Shown here piece after piece: positions 1 to 5,839 of a stretch of DNA of 9,044 nt (positions within the stretch are counted from its first letter, which is position 1; each line of letters begins with the position of its first letter). The notes beneath the pieces were generated by a model. That model was not told where the DNA came from and searched no databases. It worked only from the letters and a program-made list of their open reading frames with translations. The stretch lies in contig DATKQI010000295.1 in assembly GCA_035532755.1 (NCBI GenBank), forward strand, positions 1 through 9,044, in the 5' to 3' direction. Position numbers and translations under genes: made by a program. Source of the DNA: DATKQI01 sp035532755 (GTDB taxonomy: Bacteria > Pseudomonadota > Alphaproteobacteria > Acetobacterales > Acetobacteraceae).

Positions 1-322
1 TGACGGACGAGAACGCCGTCGGCTGCAGGATGGCGTTGGTGACGGAGGCGACGATCTGCCCGTCCCGCTCGGTCTCGGCGCGGGCGGCGAGCCATTCGGG
101 ATCGGCCTGGAACGCGCCCCATTTCGCCTCCCGCTCGGCGAGCGAGTCCCAGGCCAGGAGGTAATGGAGGTCCTGGCTCGATTCGCCGATCATCACCGTC
201 CAGAATCCGGCCTGGCGGATGCCGTGCTTCTGCCAGATGCGCAGCGTGATCGTCTCGAACCGCTTCAGCAGCGCCGGCAGCCGCCCCGGCACGCAATGGT
301 AGACACGCAATTCATGGATCAT
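1..322 (-). CDS. NIPSNAP family protein (3' end cut by window edge)
   Basis: The reading frame starts at ATG 322 with a purine-rich GGGAG upstream and stays open for 107 residues to the left edge. It begins MIHELRVYHCVPGR, then has KRFE, the W30-x3-HGI segment, GFWTV (residues 40-44), and LLAWDSLAEREAKW followed by F71 and the D74-PEW. This is the usual layout of the small dimeric ferredoxin-like alpha/beta barrel proteins of the NIPSNAP family. Such proteins are about 105-110 residues, so the stop is probably just outside the window. The biochemical role of bacterial NIPSNAPs is mostly unknown; they often sit beside sugar or aromatic catabolic genes. Here the gene follows the GntR regulator on the same strand after a 73-base gap and could be the last known member of the sugar transport operon. 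Family assignment is firm; function is not. Confidence 0.85.
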   Translation of the reverse strand, partial: MIHELRVYHCVPGRLPALLKRFETITLRIWQKHGIRQAGFWTVMIGESSQDLHYLLAWDSLAEREAKWGAFQADPEWLAARAETERDGQIVASVTNAILQPTAFSSV

Positions 323-343
323 CGGACGCTCCCGCATGTGATG

Positions 344-394
344 CCGGCGATCCTGGGTGGAACGCCGGGAAGGCGCAAGGCCGGGATGGCCGGC
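344..394 (-). other. GC-rich inverted repeats after the GntR gene
   Basis: The 73-base gap between the GntR stop and the NIPSNAP start holds two short inverted repeats. One is GCCGG-N5-CCGGC (380-394), starting one base after the stop codon on the minus strand. The other is CCGGCG-N14-CGCCGG (344-368). Neither is followed by a T-run, so they look more like RNA stem-loops that could attenuate or protect transcript ends than a complete intrinsic terminator. The stems are short for such GC-rich DNA and may be chance. Confidence 0.3.
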
Positions 395-395
395 G

Positions 396-1175
396 TCAGC
401 CTTGGGCGTTCATGCGGATCTGGCGATGGAGGAGGGCATCCCGCACGTCCTCGATGGCGGAGCGGAGAAGCTGGGTCATGGCGGCGAAGGCGTCATTCGG
501 CTGGCCGTCCCGGATGGCTTCGAACACCGTGCGGTGCTGGCGCAGCGCATAGTCCGGCGTGTTGGCCTCGGCGTTCCAGCTCAACTGGAACGAGCCGATC
601 AGCGAGGATTCGATGACGGCGCCGAAGGAGGCGAGGAAGGGGTTGCCGGTGGTGTCCAGCACCGCCTGGTGGAAGCGCAGGTCCGCCGCGATCAGGTCTC
701 CGGGCGCGTTCTGGAAGCGGACCATGTCCGCGAGCGCGGTTTCGATGCGCCTGACCAGCTCGGCGGTGCGGCGTTCGGCGGCCAGCGCGGCGGCGGCGGG
801 CTCGACGATCTTGCGCACCTCGAACAGGCTGGAGACGAAATGGTCGGTGGGGACCGTGCGCAGGTGCCAGGACAGCACTTCGGGGTCCAGCATGTTCCAC
901 TCGGCCTGCGGGCGGACCATGGCGCCGATCTTCTGGCGGCTGACGATGAGCCCCTTGGCCGAGAGCAGCTTGAACGCCTCGCGCAGCACGGAGCGGGAGA
1001 TGCCGAGGCTGGCGGAGAGGTCCGCCTCGGTCGGCAGCGGCGATTCCGGGGGGTAGACGCCGCTGATGATGCGTTCGCCGATCTCGTTGGCGATGCGCTC
1101 ATGCAGGTTCCGCCCCGTCGCCGCGCCGGCCGGCTTCTGCTGCCGCAGCGCGGGGGCCGGCCGCCGTGCTGTCAT
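396..1175 (-). CDS. FadR-subfamily GntR transcriptional regulator, DgoR-like
   Basis: A 259-residue DNA-binding regulator, probably of the transport operon it sits in. Residues about 24-88 form the GntR winged helix: LHERIANEIGERIISG, then LPTEADLSASLGISRSVLREAFKLLSAKGLI with a basic recognition helix. The EWNMLDPEVLSWHL stretch (92-105) is typical of sugar-acid regulators such as DgoR. Residues about 115-250 are the FCD ligand-binding domain. D165 and H169 (ADLRFHQAV) and H214 (LRQHRTVFEAI) match the usual metal ligands, but the third His position is L236 (AAMTQLL). The ATG at 1175 overlaps the permease stop (ATGA), so translation is likely coupled; the frame stays open upstream, but that stretch lies in permease coding sequence. 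Family is firm. The ligand is unknown, and a sugar acid or monosaccharide is inferred from subfamily and neighbours. Confidence 0.9.
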   Translation of the reverse strand: MTARRPAPALRQQKPAGAATGRNLHERIANEIGERIISGVYPPESPLPTEADLSASLGISRSVLREAFKLLSAKGLIVSRQKIGAMVRPQAEWNMLDPEVLSWHLRTVPTDHFVSSLFEVRKIVEPAAAALAAERRTAELVRRIETALADMVRFQNAPGDLIAADLRFHQAVLDTTGNPFLASFGAVIESSLIGSFQLSWNAEANTPDYALRQHRTVFEAIRDGQPNDAFAAMTQLLRSAIEDVRDALLHRQIRMNAQG

Positions 1176-2224
1176 GTCCGCTGGCCCCCCGCTTCGGGGC
1201 TGCCGCCGCGCGGCGGCAGCCGCGACAGCAGGCGGCCCTGGCCGCGCGCGCCGCTCGCCACCGCCTTTTGCCGGCGGCGCAACAATTGCCGGTCTGCCAG
1301 AACGCCGATCAGGATCACCGTGCCCATCACCGCGAAATTGAGGGAGCTTGGAATGCCAAGCAGGTTGACCAGGTTTTGTAGCACCTGAAGCAGGATCGAG
1401 CCCAGCACGATCCCGAGGATGGAGCCTTCCCCGCCGCGCAGCGAGCAGCCGCCGAGCACGGCGGCGGCGATGGCGTACAGCTCGTAGAAATTGCCGTGCG
1501 AGGAGGGGGAGACGGAGTTCGTGTAGAACACGATGAACACCGAGGAGATGGCGGCGAGCCCGCTGCACACGACATAGGCGCCGGCGATGACGAGGCCGGT
1601 GCGGATGCCGGAGAACCGCGCCGCTTCCTCGTTCTTCCCCACCGCGAACAGGTAGCGGCCGAACACCGAGCGGTGCAGCACCACGCTCATCACCAGGGCG
1701 GTGAGGATGAAGAAGAGGAAGGTGTTCGGGATGCCGAAGCTGTGGCCGGAGGCGAGCCAGGCGAGCGTGTCGAAATTGCCGCCGTAGCCGAAGCCCAGCG
1801 TGCCGTCGTTGGTGTAGTAGCGCGCCGCCCCCCGGTAGATCAGCAGGCCGCAGAGCGTGACGACGAAGGGTTGCAGGCGCATCCGGGTGATGAGCCAGCC
1901 GTGCACCACGCCGATGACGAGGCCGGCGCCGAGAATGAGGGCGAGCGCGAACGGCCAGGGCACGCCACGATTGGTCAGCAGGTCGATGAACACCACGCCC
2001 AGCAGCGCGAACAGGGAGCCCACCGAGAGATCGATGCCGCCGGTGATGATGACGAGCCCCTCGCCGATGCTGAACACGCCGAACAGGCCGATCAGGTTCG
2101 CCATGTCGATCAGGTTCACCACCGACAGGAAGCGGGGGTTGAGTGCGGCGGTGATGCCGCCGATCACCAGGATCAGCAGCAGCAGACCGAGTTCTTTCTT
2201 CGGGATGAGGTCCGTCTTCCGCAT
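1172..2224 (-). CDS. CUT2-family sugar ABC transporter permease (RbsC-like)
   Basis: A 350-residue inner-membrane permease with about eight to ten hydrophobic segments, for example 12-28, 43-60, 68-82, 92-108, 168-184, 210-232, 250-262 and 268-290. Family marks are GGIDLSVGS (62-70), GRYLFAVGKNEEAARFSGI (189-207) and the AAVLGGCSLRGGEGSI segment (254-269), as in the ribose/xylose/galactose group. The YTNDGT segment (137-142), followed by glycine-rich residues, suggests a subclade distinct from classical RbsC. It should dimerise and pair with the ATPase encoded 2 bases upstream and the binding protein further upstream. The ATG at 2224 is chosen because it follows the ATPase stop by 2 bases; the longer upstream frame overlaps the ATPase gene. 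Residues about 320-350 (GARGQGRLLSRLPPRGG onward) are a hydrophilic, Gly/Pro/Arg-rich extension encoded partly by a perfect palindrome. The substrate is not assignable from sequence. Confidence 0.93.
   Translation of the reverse strand: MRKTDLIPKKELGLLLLILVIGGITAALNPRFLSVVNLIDMANLIGLFGVFSIGEGLVIITGGIDLSVGSLFALLGVVFIDLLTNRGVPWPFALALILGAGLVIGVVHGWLITRMRLQPFVVTLCGLLIYRGAARYYTNDGTLGFGYGGNFDTLAWLASGHSFGIPNTFLFFILTALVMSVVLHRSVFGRYLFAVGKNEEAARFSGIRTGLVIAGAYVVCSGLAAISSVFIVFYTNSVSPSSHGNFYELYAIAAAVLGGCSLRGGEGSILGIVLGSILLQVLQNLVNLLGIPSSLNFAVMGTVILIGVLADRQLLRRRQKAVASGARGQGRLLSRLPPRGGSPEAGGQRT
1187..1221. repeat. Palindrome plus small hairpin inside the permease 3' end
   Basis: Positions 1198-1221 form a perfect 24-bp palindrome, arm GGCTGCCGCCGC followed directly by its complement. 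Next to it, 1187-1199 form a 5-bp stem with a 3-base loop (CCCCG-CTT-CGGGG on the plus strand). Both lie within the permease reading frame and encode residues about 335-347 (RLPPRGGSP onward), in a tail longer than the family usually has. The GGGGG arm of the small hairpin is the only purine-rich stretch near a Shine-Dalgarno position for the GntR ATG at 1175. Symmetry is seen directly; a mobile palindromic element origin or a translational role is inference. Confidence 0.6.
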
Positions 2225-2226
2225 CG

Positions 2227-3762
2227 TCAGGCCCCTTCGGCCGGCGCGGGGCCGGCGGTTTCCAACTGGTGGCCGATGGCCAGTTCCAGCACGTTGTGCT
2301 CGCTGAAGCGGTCCCGCTCCAGCAGGCCGCCGATGCGGCCCTCGTGCATCACCGCGATGCGGTCGCTCACGCCGATCACCTCCTCCATGTCCGACGAGAT
2401 CATCAGGATGCTGACGGCGGCATCGGCGAGCCGGCGCATCAGCGTGTAGATTTCGGCCTTGGCGCCGACATCGATGCCGCGCGTCGGCTCGTCGAAGATC
2501 ATCAGCCGCGGCTGCATGGAGAGGAACTTCGCCAGCACGACCTTCTGCTGGTTGCCGCCCGAAAGGGTGACGGCGATGGTGTCGCACGATGGCGCCTTGA
2601 TCGCGAGCGCGGCCTGCTGGGCGCGCGCGGTGCGGGCTTCGGCCTCGCGGTCGATCAGCAGGTGCCGCGCGTGGGCGCGCAGGTTCGCCAGAGACACGTT
2701 CTGCACGATGGGCATTTCCAGCACAAGGCCGGCGCCCTTGCGATCCTCGGGCACCAGGTAGATGCCGTGGCCGATCGCCTCGCGGGGGGAGCGGACGCGC
2801 ACCGGGCGGCCATCGAGCCGGATTTCGCCGCCAAGCGCGGGATCGATGCCGAACAAAGTACGGGCCAGCGAGGTGCGGCCCGACCCGACGAGGCCGGCGA
2901 GGCCGAGGATTTCGCCCCGGCGCAGCGCGAGGCTGACCGTGCGATCGGGGAAAGCGGGGGTGACGAGGCCGATGATGTCGCAGCCGCCTTCGGCGGGGGC
3001 GGCGCGCGGCGGGATGTAGAGGGATTTGAGGTCCCGCCCGATCATCAGGCGGATAATCGCCGCGTGGGTGATCTCCGCGCGGGGAAGTTCGCCGACCATG
3101 CGGCCATCCCGCAGGCACACCACCCGGTCCGCGCACTGCGCGATCTCGCCCAGGCGATGGGTGATGTAGATGATGGCGACGCCGTGCGCGCGCAGATCGG
3201 CGACGATGGCGAGCAGGCGTTCGGTTTCGGAAATGGTGAGGCTGGAGGTGGGTTCATCCATGATGATCACGCGCGCGCTGATCGACAGCGCCTTCGCGAT
3301 CTCCACCAGTTGCCGCTGGGCGATGGACAGGTCTGCCACGGGCGTATCGGGGCCGAAATCCGCGCCCAGCCGGTCCAGCAGCGGGGCCACGCCCTGGCGC
3401 AGCCGGCGGCGATCGATCAGGCGGAGCGGGCCGCCGGTGCGCGGTTCGCGGCCGATGCTGATGTTGGCCGCGACATCCAGGTTCTCGAACAGGTTGAGTT
3501 CCTGGTGCACGAAGGCGATGCCCGCGCGCGTGGCGGCGGCGACGGTGAGCGCATGGTGGGTCTGCCCGCCGATGCGCAGCGCGCCCGCGGTGGGGGCGAT
3601 CACGCCGCCCAGGATCTTCATCAGGGTGGATTTGCCGGCGCCGTTCTCCCCGATCAGCCCCAGCACCTCGCCCGCGTGGAGGCTCAGGCTGACATCGTCG
3701 AGCGCGATGACGCCGGGATAGACCTTGGTGATTCCGGCAAGCTCAAGCAGGGCCTCGGGCAT
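2227..3762 (-). CDS. CUT2-family sugar ABC transporter ATP-binding protein (RbsA-like)
   Basis: A 511-residue tandem-NBD ATPase that powers sugar import. NBD1 has Walker A GENGAGKST (38-46), Q-loop Q87 (FVHQEL), a divergent signature LSIAQRQ (145-151), Walker B IIMDEP (D169, E170) and switch H202 (YITHRL). NBD2 has a degenerate Walker A GLVGSGRTS (290-298) with Arg296 in place of Lys, a perfect signature LSGGNQQK (400-407), Walker B MIFDEP (D424, E425) and no switch His (SSDMEE, 456-461). This asymmetry, with one canonical and one degenerate site, is normal for RbsA/MglA/XylG proteins and is not damage. The ATG at 3762 gives the usual length and N-terminus (LLELAGITKVYPGV) and has AAGGA about 10 bases upstream; the longer frame runs into the binding protein gene. 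It is separated from that gene by 68 bases with a strong hairpin. Confidence 0.95.
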   Translation of the reverse strand: MPEALLELAGITKVYPGVIALDDVSLSLHAGEVLGLIGENGAGKSTLMKILGGVIAPTAGALRIGGQTHHALTVAAATRAGIAFVHQELNLFENLDVAANISIGREPRTGGPLRLIDRRRLRQGVAPLLDRLGADFGPDTPVADLSIAQRQLVEIAKALSISARVIIMDEPTSSLTISETERLLAIVADLRAHGVAIIYITHRLGEIAQCADRVVCLRDGRMVGELPRAEITHAAIIRLMIGRDLKSLYIPPRAAPAEGGCDIIGLVTPAFPDRTVSLALRRGEILGLAGLVGSGRTSLARTLFGIDPALGGEIRLDGRPVRVRSPREAIGHGIYLVPEDRKGAGLVLEMPIVQNVSLANLRAHARHLLIDREAEARTARAQQAALAIKAPSCDTIAVTLSGGNQQKVVLAKFLSMQPRLMIFDEPTRGIDVGAKAEIYTLMRRLADAAVSILMISSDMEEVIGVSDRIAVMHEGRIGGLLERDRFSEHNVLELAIGHQLETAGPAPAEGA

Positions 3763-3794
3763 GTGGCCGCGATCCTTTGCAGCGGCGGGAAGCA

Positions 3795-3824
3795 CGGGCA
3801 GGCCGGGATGCGCCGGCCTGCCCG
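3795..3824 (-). other. Intercistronic stem-loop between binding protein and ATPase genes
   Basis: A perfect 12-bp inverted repeat (arm CGGGCAGGCCGG) with a 6-base loop lies in the 68-base gap, starting 7 bases past the binding protein stop. No T-run follows on the minus strand, so it is unlikely to be a full intrinsic terminator. In many binding-protein operons such a hairpin protects the 3' end of the upstream message so that binding protein is made in excess over membrane components. That role is inferred here from position and stem strength. Confidence 0.7.
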
Positions 3825-3830
3825 GGCGAT

Positions 3831-4784
3831 TCAGCCCTTCAGCAGCTTCTGCATGAAGCCCTGGAAGCCCTTCACGTTGGACTTGTCGATGATGCGCGTG
3901 GGAATGATGATCTGGTGGTTCGCCGGAATGAACGAGCGGTCCCCCTGGATGTATTTCGCCATGTCCATCATGCACTGGTAGCCGAACTGGAACGGCTGCT
4001 GCACGATCGTGGCATACACCGTGCCGTCCGCCACGCCGCGCAGGGTCTGCGGGTCTTCGTCGAAGCCGATGATCTTCACCTTGCCGGCTTTGCCCGCCGC
4101 CTTCACCGCGTTGTAGATCTGCGGCGTGTTGTAGGAATAGATGCCGACGAGGCCCGCGATGTGCGGGTATTTCGCCAGCGTGTCCTCCACGTTGCGCTTG
4201 GCGGCCACGGCGTCGAGCTGGTCGGTGCGGATGCCGAGAATCTTGATCTTCGTGCCGGCGATCGCCTTGCGGATGCCGTTCACGCGTTGGATCGCGTTGT
4301 CGTTGTCCATCGAGCCGACGAACATCATCACATCGCCGCCGTTGGGCAGGACCTTCTTCAGCTCATGCCCGGCCTGCACGCCGGAGGCGAAGTTGTCGGT
4401 GCCGATATAGACGATGCGCTTGCTGGCCGGGGCATCGCTGTCGGTGCTGAACAATACTGCCTTGGATGCGACCTTGTTCAGCTCCGCGGTGGAATTGGCG
4501 GGGTTGATGGTGGAGATGGACACGCCGGCGACGCCGCGGGTGAGCAGATCATCGAGCAGGCGCTTCTGCGAGGCGGCGGTGGCCTGGCTCGGGATGTCGA
4601 ACTCGACCTTGTAGTTGGGCAGTTCCTTGGCGGCCTTTTCCGTGCCGCGGCGGGCGATGGTCCAGAAATCGGCCGAGCCGTTGGTGACGAAGGCAAGGGT
4701 TTTCTTCCCCTGGGCCATCGCCGGGCCGGACAGCAGCCCGGCCGTCACCATTCCGGCAAGAACCGGAACCAGAAGCTTTTTCAT
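3831..4784 (-). CDS. CUT2-type periplasmic sugar-binding protein
   Basis: A 317-residue secreted solute-binding protein of the type I periplasmic fold (RbsB-like, Peripla_BP_4 type). Residues 1-24 form a Sec signal peptide: KK, a hydrophobic core, then AMA before Q25. There is no lipobox Cys. The mature protein starts KKTLAFVTNGSADFWTIARRG. Likely ligand contacts by analogy with RbsB are N35, F40/W41, D115 and D117 (FSTDSDAP), R167 (NAIQRVNG), N219 (YSYNTP), D242 (IIGFDEDP) and Q262/Q263 (IVQQP). The DFW motif and the TVYATIVQQPFQFGYQ region recall an unassigned clade that I associate from memory with Planctomycetes as well as alphaproteobacteria. It is the first gene of the operon, with an excellent Shine-Dalgarno. 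Substrate class (monosaccharide, sugar acid or polyol) is inferred only. Confidence 0.93.
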   Translation of the reverse strand: MKKLLVPVLAGMVTAGLLSGPAMAQGKKTLAFVTNGSADFWTIARRGTEKAAKELPNYKVEFDIPSQATAASQKRLLDDLLTRGVAGVSISTINPANSTAELNKVASKAVLFSTDSDAPASKRIVYIGTDNFASGVQAGHELKKVLPNGGDVMMFVGSMDNDNAIQRVNGIRKAIAGTKIKILGIRTDQLDAVAAKRNVEDTLAKYPHIAGLVGIYSYNTPQIYNAVKAAGKAGKVKIIGFDEDPQTLRGVADGTVYATIVQQPFQFGYQCMMDMAKYIQGDRSFIPANHQIIIPTRIIDKSNVKGFQGFMQKLLKG

Positions 4785-4790
4785 TCGCCA

Positions 4791-4796
4791 CTCCTT
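4791..4796 (-). promoter_or_regulatory. Strong ribosome binding site of the binding protein gene
   Basis: AAGGAG on the minus strand lies 6 bases before the ATG at 4784. It fixes that start over the upstream in-frame ATGs of the longer open frame, and it is the best Shine-Dalgarno in the window, fitting high expression of a binding protein. Confidence 0.85.
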
Positions 4797-4810
4797 GCGC
4801 GTTTCCCCAA

Positions 4811-4833
4811 AGGGCATCCTTGCCGGATGCCCT
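4811..4833 (-). promoter_or_regulatory. Stem-loop in the leader of the transport operon
   Basis: A perfect 9-bp inverted repeat (AGGGCATCC and its complement) with a 5-base loop lies 26 bases before the binding protein ATG, just upstream of the Shine-Dalgarno. It could be a 5' message stabiliser, part of a leader regulatory structure, or a DNA operator. No known riboswitch consensus was recognised. Confidence 0.5.
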
Positions 4834-4859
4834 GCTTTCGCCTGCCAGGAGGAGCCTGA

Positions 4860-4892
4860 TTTGTCCGATAACATTGGACAAAACCCGGCCAA
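4860..4892 (-). promoter_or_regulatory. Candidate GntR operator and weak promoter of the transport operon
   Basis: Arms TTTGTCC (4860-4866) and GGACAAA (4876-4882) form an inverted repeat with a 9-base spacer. Within it, TTGTCCGATAA (4861-4871) resembles the GT-N3-AC class of FadR-subfamily operators with one mismatch in the right half. On the minus strand, a possible -35 TTGGCC (4887-4892) and -10 TTATCG (4866-4871) are 15 bases apart, weak and short. If real, the operator overlaps the -10, which suits repression by the DgoR-like protein encoded in the same operon. Confidence 0.4.
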
Positions 4893-4912
4893 TTCCTGGC
4901 TGGGACCAGATT

Positions 4913-4923
4913 AAGTCATACAA
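4913..4923. promoter_or_regulatory. Second candidate FadR/GntR half-symmetric site
   Basis: AAGTCATACAA carries the GT-N3-AC core of FadR-type operators but little further symmetry. Its centre is 52 bases, about five helical turns, from the centre of the candidate site at 4861-4871, a spacing that would allow looping or cooperative binding. The short core makes chance occurrence quite possible. Confidence 0.25.
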
Positions 4924-4941
4924 TTCCGGATTGGAAAGCGA

Positions 4942-5757
4942 TTACTTCGCGCGGTAGGCGCGGGGGCTCCTGCCCATCACGCGGCGGAAGCGGCGGTTGA
5001 AGGTCGAAAGGTCTGCGAAGCCGGCGTCGAGCGCGATGGCGGAGATGCTGTCGCCCGATCGGCGCAGGCGCACCGCCGCGCGGTGCAGCCGGGTGCGCAG
5101 GACGAACTGGTGCGGCGTGAGCCCCACCACGGCGCGGAACGTGCGGAGGAAGTGATACGGGCTCATCGCCGCATCGCGGGCGAGATCGGCGAGGGCGAGG
5201 GGTTCGTGCGCCTTGGCCGAGATCCGATGCAGCGCCCGGGCGATGCGCCGCTCGTCGTGCCGGGTGATGGCGCGCGCGGGTTGGCCGGCGCCGGCGAGCG
5301 TGGCGGCGGCCGCGGCGGCGAGGCGCAGCGCCAGCTCCTCGAACGCGGCGGCATCCGCATCGTCACGCGCCGCTTCCGCCGCGGAGAGCAGCGGCACTAA
5401 GGCCGGAAGGGGCGGCAGGCGCGGGGCGGCGAACGAGATGCGCCGGGCGCCCGGCACCGCGGCCGCGACCGTTTCGAGGAACGCGGGGGCGAAGTGGAAG
5501 GAAAGGCAGCGATCCCCGGTGCCGTGTTCGTGGCTGCATTCGAAGCACTGGCCGGGATTGCCGAGCAGCAGGGCGCCGGGGGCGAGAATCGCCGCGCCCT
5601 GGGTGGTGCGATAGCGGAACATCCCCTGCGTCACCGCGGCGATGCATGCGGCGCCGTGCTGCTCCTCGAACGGGCGGTCGGCCGGGCCGGCGGTGCAGAC
5701 GATGTCATTCACCTGCCAGCCCGGCCCCGCGGCCAGGCGGCGCGTGGTGGTTCCCAT
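4942..5757 (-). CDS. AraC-family transcriptional regulator
   Basis: A 271-residue regulator. Residues about 15-100 are a cupin-like sensor domain, and about 165-271 are the paired AraC/XylS helix-turn-helix. The first helix-turn-helix is around 186-207 (LALADLARDAAMSPYHFLRTFR, then LTPHQFV) and the second around 236-258 (DSISAIALDAGFADLSTFNRRFRR), ending with the usual G-RSPRAYR. The sensor carries a dense Cys/His cluster at C71, C74, H76, H78, C84 and H88. The ATG at 5757 (MGTTTRR) is chosen because the longer frame overlaps the divergent gene; it has no clear Shine-Dalgarno. It lies 157 bases upstream of the transport operon on the same strand, but its divergent partner at 5840 is a better target guess. 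Its effector is unknown. Confidence 0.88.
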   Translation of the reverse strand: MGTTTRRLAAGPGWQVNDIVCTAGPADRPFEEQHGAACIAAVTQGMFRYRTTQGAAILAPGALLLGNPGQCFECSHEHGTGDRCLSFHFAPAFLETVAAAVPGARRISFAAPRLPPLPALVPLLSAAEAARDDADAAAFEELALRLAAAAAATLAGAGQPARAITRHDERRIARALHRISAKAHEPLALADLARDAAMSPYHFLRTFRAVVGLTPHQFVLRTRLHRAAVRLRRSGDSISAIALDAGFADLSTFNRRFRRVMGRSPRAYRAK

Positions 5758-5839
5758 GCGCGCAGGATAGCAATTTTTCCCAAGCGGTGGCGATGCACGG
5801 GCGCTTAAACGGCAGGCGTCAAACGCAAGGGTTTCCGCC

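Noticed and set aside
2227..3762. Degenerate Walker A (GSGRTS) and missing switch His in the second ATPase half as a sign of decay
   Set aside because: One degenerate nucleotide site is normal for the RbsA/MglA/XylG group.
2269..3981. A 570-codon open frame on the plus strand opposite the ATPase gene
   Set aside because: It is an antisense shadow caused by high GC: its translation has no recognisable domain, is rich in Asp/Ala/Arg/His repeats, and the opposite strand carries all ATPase motifs.
3777..4859. A 360-codon plus-strand open frame opposite the binding protein gene
   Set aside because: It is low in recognisable structure and entirely antisense to a clear binding protein with signal peptide and ribosome site.
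5758..5839. Promoter elements in the AraC/hypothetical gap, such as TTGACG and TATCCT on the minus strand
   Set aside because: No pair with acceptable spacing was found on either strand; the matches are isolated and weak.
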